A stretch of 56,092 nt of DNA from Candidatus Methanoperedentaceae archaeon (GTDB taxonomy: Archaea; Halobacteriota; Methanosarcinia; Methanosarcinales; Methanoperedenaceae), in the NCBI GenBank assembly GCA_003104905.1, contig PQAS01000011.1:1-56092 (forward strand), given 5' to 3'. The notes below the pieces were generated by a model. The model ran no database searches and was not told where the DNA came from. It saw nothing but the letters and a program-made list of their open reading frames with translations. The position numbers were made by a program, and so were the translations under genes. Below are positions 27,567 through 36,654 of this stretch, piece by piece. Each line of letters starts with the position of its first letter. The first letter of the stretch is position 1.

Positions 27567-28832
27567 ATGACAACAGTAATCATTGGCGGCGGGCTTGCAG
27601 GTCTTGCTGCCGCATACAGGCTGGCAGGTAAGAATGAAATAATCATCATTGAAAAAGAACCTGAACTCGGCGGCATGGCATCAAGCTACAAGATCGATGG
27701 CTATTATATCGAAAAATATTATCACCATATTTTTCAGAGCGATAAGGAACTAATTTCTTTAATAGAAGAACTTGGCCTTGGCAGGCGGCTTGAATGGTTA
27801 AAAGGTACAACAGGATACTATTTCGACGGCAAAATATACCCTATGAATACTCCTTTTGAGATATTGAGAGCACTGCCGCTTTCGGATGTAATCAGATTGA
27901 CATGGCTTGTGCTAAAAGCAAAATCCATAAAAGACAGGACTCCTTTTGACAATATCACTGCAAAAGAATGGATAATAGGGACAGCAGGTGAATCGGTTTA
28001 TAATAATTTTTTCCTTCCACTGCTGCAGAGCAAATTTGGGGACAATAAAGAAAAGGTGTCGGCTGCATGGCTTCTGGGGCGAGTCCAAATTCGTTCTAAT
28101 AGGGGAACACGGGGGGAACGATTGGGATACATGCGCGGAGGATTTGAAGCGCTTATTCAAAAAATGGCAGAAGCGATCCGAAAAAGAGGAGGGATCATTA
28201 AACATGGCAGTGTATTGCGTATCAAGATTGTCGATGGTTCAATAAAAGGCATCGTTGTGGATGATGAGCTTATCGAATGCGACAGGGTTATTTCAACCGC
28301 TGCGCCTCATGCTCTTGAGAAAATAATGGATACAAAACTATCAGGAATTAATATCAGCTACCAGGGCACGGCATGTGCGCTTTTTGGATTGAACGAAAAG
28401 ATCATGGATGATATCTACTGGCTCAATATCAAAGAGGATGTTCCATTTGGCGCGGTCATAGAACACACAAACTTCATTCCGGAATCTGATTATCATGAAA
28501 ATCTCATGTATGTGACAACATATTTCCAGAATACGCAAAGCATTCTCTGGAAATCAAACGATGAAGAGGTCATCGAGCTGTATATGAAAGGTCTTGAAAA
28601 ATTATTTCCGGAATTTCGAAAAAAAGTAAAATGGTGGCGCCTTCGCAGGGATATTGATACGGCACCGGTTTATGAGATTGGGTATGGGAAAAAAATCCTG
28701 CCTTTTGAAACCACGATAAAAGGACTTTTCCTTGCCGGAATGTTCTCAGATTCAAATTATCCTGAAAGGAGCATGAATGGCTCAATATTGGCAGGATATA
28801 AATGCTCTGAAGCGGTTTTAAAGTATTTTTAG
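27567..28832 (+). CDS. FAD-dependent oxidoreductase, amine-oxidase/protoporphyrinogen-oxidase-like
   Basis: A 421-residue flavoprotein beginning MTTVIIGGGLAGLAAAYRLAG, followed by EKEPELGGMASSY, a C-terminal FAD-binding segment (GLFLAGMFSDSNYPERSMNGSILAGYKCSEAV) and a middle substrate domain. It belongs to the NAD(P)-binding flavin amine oxidase/phytoene desaturase-like superfamily, often found with polysaccharide or lipid genes. The real start is ATG 27567, right after AAGGAATTGATC. A longer open frame to 27348 overlaps the SDR gene and adds 73 residues without homology. The substrate cannot be assigned. Confidence 0.82.
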   Translation: MTTVIIGGGLAGLAAAYRLAGKNEIIIIEKEPELGGMASSYKIDGYYIEKYYHHIFQSDKELISLIEELGLGRRLEWLKGTTGYYFDGKIYPMNTPFEILRALPLSDVIRLTWLVLKAKSIKDRTPFDNITAKEWIIGTAGESVYNNFFLPLLQSKFGDNKEKVSAAWLLGRVQIRSNRGTRGERLGYMRGGFEALIQKMAEAIRKRGGIIKHGSVLRIKIVDGSIKGIVVDDELIECDRVISTAAPHALEKIMDTKLSGINISYQGTACALFGLNEKIMDDIYWLNIKEDVPFGAVIEHTNFIPESDYHENLMYVTTYFQNTQSILWKSNDEEVIELYMKGLEKLFPEFRKKVKWWRLRRDIDTAPVYEIGYGKKILPFETTIKGLFLAGMFSDSNYPERSMNGSILAGYKCSEAVLKYF

Positions 28833-28846
28833 ATAACAGGCTCAAA

Positions 28847-29995
28847 TTATAAAAGGGATGCTGCAAGAATAGCCAATGTTGAAAGGACACCCAGGATTGA
28901 GATTATCCTGATCTTAAAACTATCAAACATCTTTAAAGCAGAAGCGCAGATGAATAAATAAGGTAAAAGAGTAGTAATAACAGAAATAGTAGCAAGCTGC
29001 TCAAAATGGTTGCTAAAAAGCAGAAGTGATGCTCCTGCAATAGTGCTGATCATAATCGCTGCATAAGGAGTGCCATTTTTTCCGATATCAGGAATAAAAG
29101 GAATATTATGATTATAGGCAATATTTTGAAGCACCCTTGAAGTGGCAAGGAGATAAGCATTAAGTGCTGACATCATGGCAATTATGCCAATATAAGCCAT
29201 TATGTTGCCTGAAGCCGTAAATGCAATAGAAGCCGCTTCTGCCATTGGAGCAGGGGAAGATGAAATTAACTGGCTGCCCAGACTGCCTATCAGTGAAATA
29301 TTCAGGAATAAATATACAAATGTGACTACCTGCATTACAATTACCAGGGACCTGAAAACATCTTTTTTATTTTTGGTTTCATCAACAGGAATTGCGCTTA
29401 TCTCAAAACCTGTAAAGCACCAGTAAACAATGATAACAGTACGAAGGAAATCACTGGTCTTTCCGGTAAAAAAAGGAGTGAAGTTCTCAGGTTTCATATG
29501 CGGAAGCAATAAGAATGCCAGTATGATAAGAGGAATGGTTTTAAGAAAGGTCAGGAGCATCTCGATATTCCCTGATGGTCTTGTGCCAATTATATTAACT
29601 ATTCCGAAAAAAACAATTACCCCGATCTCGATCCAGAGTATATCATGATAACCCAGGTAAAAAACATATTGACCGATACCTGCTGCTATGGTGGCAATTC
29701 CAAAAACAGCAGAGATCATATAAAGGAAAACTATTGTTGTTGAAAGATTTTTTCCGAATACTCTTGAATAAATGGAATAGAAAGCCCCTGTAGAAGGAAA
29801 TTTTGAAGAAGCCCACCCAAGCGATAACATGACGCAAGTTGCAGAAATTGCTACCAGCACCCATGCAAGGAGGGAGCCGGGACCGGCTATTCCGGCCGCT
29901 ATTCCCGGAACTACGAATATACCCGAACCAATGGTTCCACCTACGCCAAAACTGACCAGATCCCAAAGACCAAGAATTTTTTTATAATGTGACAT
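28847..29995 (-). CDS. APC-family amino-acid permease
   Basis: A 382-residue membrane transporter with about 11 hydrophobic segments. The N-terminal GVGGTIGSGIFVVPGIAAG is the conserved unwound helix 1 of amino acid-polyamine-organocation carriers. YWCFTGFEISAIPVDETKN matches helix 6. It is somewhat shorter than the usual 430-480 residues, so the last helix or so may be missing. It is convergent with the flavoprotein gene 14 bp away. Likely role: amino-acid uptake coupled to protons or sodium; the substrate is unknown. Confidence 0.87.
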   Translation of the reverse strand: MSHYKKILGLWDLVSFGVGGTIGSGIFVVPGIAAGIAGPGSLLAWVLVAISATCVMLSLGWASSKFPSTGAFYSIYSRVFGKNLSTTIVFLYMISAVFGIATIAAGIGQYVFYLGYHDILWIEIGVIVFFGIVNIIGTRPSGNIEMLLTFLKTIPLIILAFLLLPHMKPENFTPFFTGKTSDFLRTVIIVYWCFTGFEISAIPVDETKNKKDVFRSLVIVMQVVTFVYLFLNISLIGSLGSQLISSSPAPMAEAASIAFTASGNIMAYIGIIAMMSALNAYLLATSRVLQNIAYNHNIPFIPDIGKNGTPYAAIMISTIAGASLLLFSNHFEQLATISVITTLLPYLFICASALKMFDSFKIRIISILGVLSTLAILAASLL

Positions 29996-30071
29996 CTATA
30001 CAAAGAAACTTACAGGATAATAAAGTATAAGAATGTTCTTTCATATAGAATAAAATGCAGTGGTGTATATT

Positions 30072-30656
30072 ATGGCATATGAAGCAAAAAATTTTGAAAG
30101 CCTGTTAGGCACGAAAGGTTTGAGCGATCAATTGTTGAAAAACCATTTTACCTTATACCAGGGATATGTTACAAATACGAATAAAGTAGCAGATGTCCTT
30201 GGAGCGATGGTAAAAGAAGGAAAGACTGCAACACCTGAATATGCTGAGTTAAAGCGCAGGTTCGGATGGGAATGGAATGGAATGAGGTTGCATGAATATT
30301 ATTTCGGGAATTTGATCAAAGATGGAAAATCGATTGATAAGAATTCGAATCTATACAGGAAAATAGTTGAGGATTTCGGTTCTTATGAGAACTGGGAGAA
30401 GGATTTCAAGGCAACAGGTGCCATGAGAGGGATAGGGTGGATAATATTATATTATGACGGAACCCGGCTCTTCAATACATGGATCAATGAACATGATGTG
30501 GGCCACCTTAGCGGGGCATCACCTCTTTTAGTCATGGATGTGTTTGAACATGCTTACATGATTGATTATGGATTGAAAAAAGCAGATTATATTGAGGCAT
30601 TTTTCAGGGCGATCGACTGGACGATCGATCCGAAAATGGATTCATGGATAAAATGA
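30072..30656 (+). CDS. sod: Superoxide dismutase, Fe/Mn family
   Basis: A 194-residue Fe/Mn SOD. Metal ligands are visible as His in KNHFTLYQGYV, His in RLHEYYFGN, and the Asp and His of LLVMDVFEHAYMIDYG. The usual Gln/His second-shell segment reads GAMRGIGWIILYYD. It is a divergent type, with LVMDVFEHAY in place of the usual DVWEHAYY. ATG 30072 is preferred; the frame extends to GTG 30060. With the desulforedoxin-like gene 1.1 kb away, it suggests protection of an anaerobe against oxygen stress. Confidence 0.9.
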   Translation: MAYEAKNFESLLGTKGLSDQLLKNHFTLYQGYVTNTNKVADVLGAMVKEGKTATPEYAELKRRFGWEWNGMRLHEYYFGNLIKDGKSIDKNSNLYRKIVEDFGSYENWEKDFKATGAMRGIGWIILYYDGTRLFNTWINEHDVGHLSGASPLLVMDVFEHAYMIDYGLKKADYIEAFFRAIDWTIDPKMDSWIK

Positions 30657-30747
30657 GTCCATAATCTTTCTTTTTCAATAAATTCTTATAGTTAACAAAT
30701 TAATACCACCGCATTTTCTGGAAAGTAAAAAAAGGTAAAGAGGTTAT

Positions 30748-31719
30748 ATGGCAAAAATGTGGACATCTAATGAAGAGTTTGATTTTGAAACTGCAAGAGA
30801 CCATGCAAGCAAACTTGTTTTGCTTGGCTCTGCCTACACAGTGGGGATATTTGAAGCTCTCCTTGAAGAGAAAGATATCCCATCACTGAAGCTTGCGCTC
30901 AAAGCTGATGAGAGAGCTTTATTCATCGTGCTTGAGGCCCTGTGTACACTGGGATTCGTTCATAAGAGACAGGACAGGTATTCAATTACTGATAAAGCCC
31001 GGGTCCACTTCATCGAAGAGGGCAATGTTGGATCGTCTCTTCCTCATTTTCTCGATATAATGGAAGCATGGCTTGCGCTTCCCGGGATAATCAAAGGGGC
31101 AAAACCCCAAAGAGAAGAGCGAGATGTGGCAGCTTTTATGAACGCAATGGCTTCAAGGCCTGATAAACTCGTGGAAGAAACCGTAAATCACTGCCTTGGT
31201 AGAAAGAAGAATGCAAAGAACGTACTTGACCTGGGAGGCGGGCCCGGCAAGTACGCAAAGGCTTTTGTCAACAGGGGCTTGAATACGGTTCTATATGATC
31301 TGCCTGACACCATCGATTATGTCAGAACCCGGTTCGATCTGGGGGATGGCAGGAACCTGACACTGAAAAAAGGGGATTTTACGAATGATTTCGCAAATGA
31401 ATTCGCAGGGGAATCATTTGATATTATTTTCATGGGCAATATCTGCCATATCTATTCAGAAAATGAAAACAGGGCGCTCATAAAGCGCGCCAGTAATATT
31501 TTAAAAAGCGGCGGGATGATCGCTATCGAGGATATGGTGCGGGGACGAAGCCCCATGGCAGAAATGTTTGCCGTGAATATGCTTGCAAATACGGATAATG
31601 GAAGCACGTACACCGAAACACAATTCAGGGAATGGCTCATAGATGCCGGATTCCGAAAGATCGAAATAGCCGACCTTGCGCAGAAGAATAATCAGATTAT
31701 CACTGCGTTTTGGGAGTAA
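30748..31719 (+). CDS. AdoMet-dependent O-methyltransferase family protein
   Basis: A 323-residue protein with an N-terminal winged-helix dimerisation domain (LKADERALFIVLEALCTLGFVHKRQDRYSIT) and a C-terminal AdoMet fold (VLDLGGGPGKYAKAF, DLPDTIDYVR, GDFTNDF, DIIFMGNICHIYS). This is the architecture of plant-like/hydroxyneurosporene O-methyltransferases. Archaeal members occur near redox cofactor or thiol-methylation genes, but the substrate is unknown. The ATG follows AAAGAGG. The C-terminus seems complete. Confidence 0.8.
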   Translation: MAKMWTSNEEFDFETARDHASKLVLLGSAYTVGIFEALLEEKDIPSLKLALKADERALFIVLEALCTLGFVHKRQDRYSITDKARVHFIEEGNVGSSLPHFLDIMEAWLALPGIIKGAKPQREERDVAAFMNAMASRPDKLVEETVNHCLGRKKNAKNVLDLGGGPGKYAKAFVNRGLNTVLYDLPDTIDYVRTRFDLGDGRNLTLKKGDFTNDFANEFAGESFDIIFMGNICHIYSENENRALIKRASNILKSGGMIAIEDMVRGRSPMAEMFAVNMLANTDNGSTYTETQFREWLIDAGFRKIEIADLAQKNNQIITAFWE

Positions 31720-31738
31720 TGTACTATGCAGAGATTTG

Positions 31739-31861
31739 TTATTCGATAAGCTCCATATCTTCCTCACAGCAGACAAGGGTTCCTCCCCCTGCTTTTGTCA
31801 CAACGACTTCGTTACCGCAAATATTGCATCTATACTTTTCACCGGTTTTTTCCACGCCCAT
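31739..31861 (-). CDS. Desulforedoxin-like small iron protein
   Basis: A 40-residue protein matching the N-terminal desulforedoxin domain of desulfoferrodoxin: EKYRCNICGNEVVV ... GGTLVCCEEDMELIE. The CxxC plus adjacent CC holds a single Fe(SCys)4 centre. It starts at ATG 31861 with a perfect Shine-Dalgarno (AGGAGGT, 7 bp). No superoxide-reductase C-terminal domain follows, so it is a free electron-transfer protein, probably in oxygen defence with the SOD nearby. The gene is small but well supported. Confidence 0.8.
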   Translation of the reverse strand: MGVEKTGEKYRCNICGNEVVVTKAGGGTLVCCEEDMELIE

Positions 31862-31982
31862 TGATTTAACCTCCTGATATTACATTATGTATGAAAATAC
31901 TATTTAATCTTTTACCTCGAACATAATGATTTCAAGATTTCACCAAGTAATTAAATAGTTTAACCATAATAAAATCCTGTAC

Positions 31983-32591
31983 ATGGATAATATGATAAAG
32001 TTTGTTTTATATTTCCTGTTTTTTGCGGTCATTCATAGCATTCTTGCTATGGATTATACCAAAAATATGGCAGAGAAGCTGCTGGGAAAAGGATTCCGGT
32101 ATTACAGGATGATTTATTCCCTGATCAGCATTCCATTGATAGCACCAGCTTTCATGATATGGATGACATATTCAAAATCCACCCCTGTTTTGTACGTGAT
32201 TCCTCATTATCTATATCCTGTAGTCATTCTTGTTCGCTTGCTTGCACTCGGTATGTTCGGATACGCCGCTTTACAGATCGATCTTCTTGAATTTAGCGGC
32301 ATAAAGCGGGAGAAAAAAAAAGTACTTTTAACAGGAGGTGCGTATGGGATCGTGCGGCATCCGTTCTATACTGCGGGAATTCTCCTTTTGATCACACAAA
32401 TGGAAATGACAATGCTTGATATAATCGCAGTGCTGCTTGTAACCGGATATTTCGTGGCAGGAGCGTTTATAGAGGAGGGAAGGTTACTCTCTGTTTTCGG
32501 GGAGGAATACAGGAAATACCAGAAGCAAGTGCCTATGTTCATTCCTGTAAGTTTGCTGGAAAGCTCTCAAGAATTTGAGATAGGGAAATGA
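31983..32591 (+). CDS. Membrane methyltransferase, NnrU/ICMT (PEMT-fold) family
   Basis: A 202-residue membrane protein with about five hydrophobic segments and the family signature GAYGIVRHPFYTAGILL, followed by EEGRLLSVFGEEYRKYQKQVPMFIP. This is the isoprenylcysteine carboxyl/phospholipid N-methyltransferase fold, also seen in NnrU. The substrate may be a lipid or prenylated group. It is convergent with hef (12 bp gap). ATG 31983 has almost no leader after an AT-rich promoter. Confidence 0.75.
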   Translation: MDNMIKFVLYFLFFAVIHSILAMDYTKNMAEKLLGKGFRYYRMIYSLISIPLIAPAFMIWMTYSKSTPVLYVIPHYLYPVVILVRLLALGMFGYAALQIDLLEFSGIKREKKKVLLTGGAYGIVRHPFYTAGILLLITQMEMTMLDIIAVLLVTGYFVAGAFIEEGRLLSVFGEEYRKYQKQVPMFIPVSLLESSQEFEIGK

Positions 32592-32603
32592 AACATCAAA
32601 ATG

Positions 32604-34862
32604 TCAACCCTTATACTCTGTGCTCACAACTTCTCTTATCCTGTCTGCGGTCTTTGGTCCTACAAGCTCCACTTCCATTAATTCCTCGCGTGATGCTCTC
32701 ATTATCCGCTCCACGCTGCCAAAATGCTGCAGCAGGTTCTTTGCAACAACCGGCCCTATTTCAGAAATTGCCGAAACCAGATATTCCTGCTGTTCAGGAA
32801 GTGTTGATGCTGTTTTAGTGCCATGAAGATTTATTTCCTTTTTTAAGTCACCTGCCTGTTCCCTTTTTGCTATTACGCTTATCAATGCGGCAGTATCTTC
32901 TTCATCCCTGGTGAATAATACAGGCACCCCAAAATCAATTGCGATTGTTGAAAGCGCGCCCCGGATAGCATTGGGATGGATCTGTCTCTTTGAATATATC
33001 CCCTCACCTTCAATGATGAGTAAGGGACTCCGATAAGCGCGCGCAAGATCAGATATCTGGCTGAAAAGATCCCCGCCATCAAGGAAAGTGCTCAGGAAAT
33101 CTTCTGACGCTTTTCTCTCGATGCCTACACGATCACTTACTACATAATCACCAACTTCAAGTGTTCTTAAGATCACTTCCACACCAAGCTTTTCGAGAGA
33201 ATGCGCAACATGGGAACGGATCTCCCTTTTATCTACATAGACTTTCACCCTGGGAACTTCGGAATTTGATATCCGGGCAGCTGAAAAATCAATTAGTTTT
33301 GTTTGCCCTTCTGGCTCGTCATTTTGAGAATCCAGGCATACATCGAGATTTTTCATGGTCGTGACCATTTGTTTCTCCCTTCGGTTACTGCTCCAGTGGT
33401 ATGCTTCATCTTTTGACCCTTTTGCCATCAGGATAACAACCCTTCCCGCATGTTTTCTTCCCGTCCTTCCTTTTCGCTGGATGCTCCTTATTTCCGAGGG
33501 AATGGGTTCAAAAAATATTACAAGATCAGTAGCGGGTATATCCAGCCCTTCTTCAGCAACTGAGGTTGCCACAAGAGTATTATACTCACCATCCTTGAAT
33601 TTTTGGATGATCTCCACCTGCTGTTTTTGTGTAAGACCCGTGTCCTTGTATTTACTTGCCTGGCCCACGAATCTTATGGGCTTTATACCGGGAACTTCTT
33701 TGAGGGAATTTGCCACGAGTTCCGCTGTATCCCTGTAATTGGTAAAGACGATAACACGCGATTGGGGGGCCTCAAGGATCTGCTTTTCAACAAGTTGTTT
33801 TACAGTATTCAATTTAGGATTATTGCCATCACAGCCGCCAAGATGATACACAGCCTGACGCATGCTCAGGTCTTCCATCAGGCGTTTTGCAGCTTTACTA
33901 CCGCCTTTTGACCTGGCCTCATTCTCAAGCCGCTCAAAATATTTTGATAAGGCGGATGCACCCTGGGTTTCTGATATCTCGATAGCATGGCTGACTTTGA
34001 AAATCTCTGCAAGAAGGGATATGCCCTGATAGATCTTCTGATCGGGAAATGAACGAAGCTGCATCTGCAAACGTGCCTGAAGATCAAGCATTTCTCTTTT
34101 CGATAACCTGTTTTGGAGATTTGATATAAGACCAAGTTCACGTAATTTCGCCAGCCTGTCGTTGAGGACTTTATCCATTAATTCTTTCAAACCTTTCATT
34201 TCGATGGGAATTGAGACATATTTCCATTCAATATCCTTATCAAAAATATAGGGTTTAACATCGGGATCAGAATCAGTTCTTATCTCAACCGACTTTAAAT
34301 GAAGATTCGCGCAAACTTCCTGGATTTTTTCAGTATTACTTCCGGGACTTGCTGTAATTCCAAGAACAAGCGGATCAGGATTTTGTTGTATATATTTTTC
34401 TGTTATATAAACATAGGAATAATTCCCGGTTGCCCTGTGAGCTTCATCAAAAATGATGCATGAAACTCTATCAAGGCTGATTTTCTTTCCGAGGAGATCA
34501 TTCTCTATGACCTGAGGGGTTGAGATAACAAGCTGTGCTTTTTCCCACATGCTTTCTCTCTTGCCGGGATCTGTATTTCCGGTAAACAATACCACAGCTT
34601 CAGGAGGGATATTAAGAGTATCCTTAAAAAAAGCGGAATGCTGTTCCACAAGTGGTTTTGTCGGGGATAGAAGCAAAACCTTCCCTTTGGGGAGGCGTGA
34701 AACCATAACAAGAAGAGCCACCACAGTCTTCCCAAGACCTGTGGGAAGCACTATAAGACTTGATTTCTTGATCGCTTCCCCTGCAAGTGCGAGCTGATAT
34801 AATCTCTGCTCTACAGTGTCAGGCTTTATAAGAGGATGTTTAATGTATTCGACATCATTCAT
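32604..34862 (-). CDS. hef: Hef: archaeal XPF/FANCM-type helicase-nuclease
   Basis: A 752-residue DNA repair enzyme for stalled forks. The superfamily 2 helicase has Walker A LPTGLGKT (39-46), DEAH in CIIFDEAHRATG, SPTKPLVEQH and the C-terminal helicase motif QRKGRTGRKHAG. The ERCC4-type nuclease shows VYVDKREIRS and the catalytic ERKASEDF (about 585), followed by two helix-hairpin-helix motifs (QEYLVSAISEIGPVVAKNLLQHFGSVERIM, ELVGPKTADRI). All active-site residues are present. A small DNA-binding protein gene lies 14 bp upstream in the same direction and is likely co-transcribed. Confidence 0.95.
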   Translation of the reverse strand: MNDVEYIKHPLIKPDTVEQRLYQLALAGEAIKKSSLIVLPTGLGKTVVALLVMVSRLPKGKVLLLSPTKPLVEQHSAFFKDTLNIPPEAVVLFTGNTDPGKRESMWEKAQLVISTPQVIENDLLGKKISLDRVSCIIFDEAHRATGNYSYVYITEKYIQQNPDPLVLGITASPGSNTEKIQEVCANLHLKSVEIRTDSDPDVKPYIFDKDIEWKYVSIPIEMKGLKELMDKVLNDRLAKLRELGLISNLQNRLSKREMLDLQARLQMQLRSFPDQKIYQGISLLAEIFKVSHAIEISETQGASALSKYFERLENEARSKGGSKAAKRLMEDLSMRQAVYHLGGCDGNNPKLNTVKQLVEKQILEAPQSRVIVFTNYRDTAELVANSLKEVPGIKPIRFVGQASKYKDTGLTQKQQVEIIQKFKDGEYNTLVATSVAEEGLDIPATDLVIFFEPIPSEIRSIQRKGRTGRKHAGRVVILMAKGSKDEAYHWSSNRREKQMVTTMKNLDVCLDSQNDEPEGQTKLIDFSAARISNSEVPRVKVYVDKREIRSHVAHSLEKLGVEVILRTLEVGDYVVSDRVGIERKASEDFLSTFLDGGDLFSQISDLARAYRSPLLIIEGEGIYSKRQIHPNAIRGALSTIAIDFGVPVLFTRDEEDTAALISVIAKREQAGDLKKEINLHGTKTASTLPEQQEYLVSAISEIGPVVAKNLLQHFGSVERIMRASREELMEVELVGPKTADRIREVVSTEYKG

Positions 34863-34876
34863 TCTAAACTATCATA

Positions 34877-35095
34877 TTAATCCATTGTCTCGCCCGTATC
34901 TTTGGAGCGGAGCTCAGATAAGGAAAAAGCAACCTGTTTCAATTTATATACTTCCATCGCTGTGGGTTCATCACCCTTCTTTATCGCTTTTACCCTTTCA
35001 ACTGGTATTTCCGAATATTGGGCTACTTGTTCGTATGTAAGTTTATGCATGTGTAGCAATTCAATCAGATAGCGTTTTGTTGCTGGAAGTCCCAT
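34877..35095 (-). CDS. Small helix-turn-helix protein upstream of hef
   Basis: A 72-residue protein with an HTH-like segment (LTYEQVAQYSEIPVERVKAIKKGDEPTAMEVYKLKQVA), like a short Cro/XRE-type domain. The start is ATG 35095 with AGGTGA 5 bp upstream. The gene ends 14 bp before hef and probably shares its transcript. It may regulate hef or bind DNA beside it; the role is not known. Confidence 0.7.
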   Translation of the reverse strand: MGLPATKRYLIELLHMHKLTYEQVAQYSEIPVERVKAIKKGDEPTAMEVYKLKQVAFSLSELRSKDTGETMD

Positions 35096-35164
35096 AAGTA
35101 TCACCTGTAATAGTATGGTTTAATACATAAGCTGGTATATCAAGGTTCTTATGGTGTGATAAAA

Positions 35165-35485
35165 ATGGCAGAAAATGATATTGATATGATCCAGACCACT
35201 GAAACCGATATTAGTGGAGAAAATAAAACCTTAAAGAAATTCAAAAGAAAATGCAGTGTTGTACGGGTTGCACAGGCAAAAGGCTGGAGAAATGTTGTTG
35301 TATTGGATAGCAAAGCAAACAAAAAATACTTTTTCGGTAAAACACCAAATGCACCGCCCGAAATAAATCCAGGCGATGAATTGTATATAGGTTTTGAGGA
35401 ACTGCCTTATGATTTGCCGGGAATAAAGCAGAAAATTATCCTCATGACCATTGATGGATTCCAGCTTGATTGGACTATGGTCTAA
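35165..35485 (+). CDS. Hypothetical protein with a C-terminal beta-rich domain
   Basis: About 106 residues. The first 30 are charged and probably disordered (DIDMIQTTETDISG). The rest (KKFKRKCSVVRVAQAKGWRNVVVLDSKANKKYFFGKTP ... GDELYIGFEELP) looks like a beta-barrel of the OB or SH3 kind, but I recognise no family. It is divergent from the hef operon and overlaps the tail of the cupredoxin-like gene by 4 bp. ATG 35165 is preferred over GTG 35156. Confidence 0.6.
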   Translation: MAENDIDMIQTTETDISGENKTLKKFKRKCSVVRVAQAKGWRNVVVLDSKANKKYFFGKTPNAPPEINPGDELYIGFEELPYDLPGIKQKIILMTIDGFQLDWTMV

Positions 35486-36186
35486 GGTTCAACAATAATT
35501 GTTCCTTTCAAATTTTCTTTTCCTTTTATAAAGAAATTATATGTTCCTGATTTCATAAACACATAATTTTCTCTTTTTCCATTACTCATTGATTTTTCCT
35601 GGAATATATTTTCAGAGCTTACAAGAATAAGATTATATGTTCCATCGTTTGTCCAGACAACCTCATCACCCGGTTTGATCGTAGTATTTTTTGGAGTAAA
35701 ACCCCTATCACTTTCCAATCTGATAGGTACTTTCCTGCCTGTTGCCGTAACTTCGGGAATAATTGTGATTGTCGGGGTCTGAGTAGATGTTTGATTTATT
35801 ATTGGAGTCGCGGTGGGAAAATTATCTGCTTGTCCTTCTTCAGTCGGGTTCATGAAAAATACCCATGCAATAGCAGCCACAACAAGTATTGCCAGGACAA
35901 TCGGGATCAGGAAATTAATTGGCGCTGGTTTTGAAGACGGTATAGTCGTAACAATTGGTCTTGTTTCAGATTTTATTCCGGCTTCTTTCTCTTCTTTTTG
36001 AGTTGTTTGGCCTGCATCCTGCATTACAGGTTTTGATTTTATATCGCCTGCCCCGGTAAGGTCTTTGTTCCAATTGCATTTCGGGCAGGTTTGGGCAATC
36101 GGATAATCAATACTGCCAAGACCTATTTTCTTTTTAATGGTCCTGGTTAAAAGTGTTTCACCGCATTTCGGGCATTTATCTTCCAT
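35482..36186 (-). CDS. Zinc-ribbon membrane protein with cupredoxin-like domain
   Basis: A 234-residue protein. An N-terminal zinc ribbon (DKCPKCGE, TCPKCNWN) is followed by a polar linker, one membrane helix at about 92-112 (FLIPIVLAILVVAAIAWVFFM), a Thr/Pro-rich stretch and an outside cupredoxin-like domain (VPIRLESDRGFTPKNTTIKPGDEVVWTNDGTYNLILVSSE to GTYNFFIKGKENLKGTIIVEP). The copper ligands expected in plastocyanin-type folds (His, Cys, His, Met) are not present: the first His is Asn and the Cys-His-Met loop is absent. It is therefore probably metal-free. Topology suggests the ribbon is inside and the beta domain outside. Confidence 0.75.
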   Translation of the reverse strand: MEDKCPKCGETLLTRTIKKKIGLGSIDYPIAQTCPKCNWNKDLTGAGDIKSKPVMQDAGQTTQKEEKEAGIKSETRPIVTTIPSSKPAPINFLIPIVLAILVVAAIAWVFFMNPTEEGQADNFPTATPIINQTSTQTPTITIIPEVTATGRKVPIRLESDRGFTPKNTTIKPGDEVVWTNDGTYNLILVSSENIFQEKSMSNGKRENYVFMKSGTYNFFIKGKENLKGTIIVEP

Positions 36187-36325
36187 TTCGACACCATCCT
36201 AAAAATCATTCTTTGCCCTATATAAATATATCGACTGAAATGATAGAACAACCTGCAATTGGAAATCTGAATTTAATGTTCCTACCAAACCGTTAAATAT
36301 AGTTGTGTATTATTAGGCGTACTAT

Positions 36326-36433
36326 GCTCCGATAGTGTAGCAGGCCAATCATTCTGGCCTTTCAAGTTTTAAGCGCCATTCAGCGCTGAAATAAAGATAG
36401 CCAGAGACCCGGGTTCAAATCCCGATCGGAGCA
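36326..36433 (+). tRNA. tRNA-Glu (TTC) with an intron
   Basis: The 7-bp acceptor stem GCTCCGA/TCGGAGC encloses a D arm, the anticodon stem CTGGC/GCCAG with loop CTTTCAA (anticodon TTC) and a T arm with TTCAAAT. A roughly 33-nt intron lies at the usual archaeal site after position 37. It contains a small AGCGC/GCGCT hairpin and should form the bulge-helix-bulge cut by the tRNA endonuclease. A discriminator A ends at 36433; CCA is not encoded. A TATA-like TAAATATA lies at about 36294. Confidence 0.88.
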
Positions 36434-36629
36434 TTTGGTGCTTTTCTTTCATAGCAGAACATTTTTTCATTTACCGCCTACAGCTTGAGACTGACGTGGC
36501 CAAAAGACGATCCTGCCAAAGAAGTATTTATCCCGAAATATACACGCTTCTGGAATTTCATTGTTTTTATTCTGATAATACCGGGATTATCAAACCGCTT
36601 GCTCCTATCAGAACATGATAACCTTTATA

Positions 36630-36649
36630 TCTGTGTATGCATACACAGA
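36630..36649. promoter_or_regulatory. Perfect 20-bp palindrome, VapBC operator candidate
   Basis: TCTGTGTATG is followed directly by its reverse complement. It lies 5 bp before the antitoxin ATG and just after a TATA-like TTTATAT, where binding by the toxin-antitoxin complex would block transcription. Confidence 0.7.
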
Positions 36650-36654
36650 TTATT

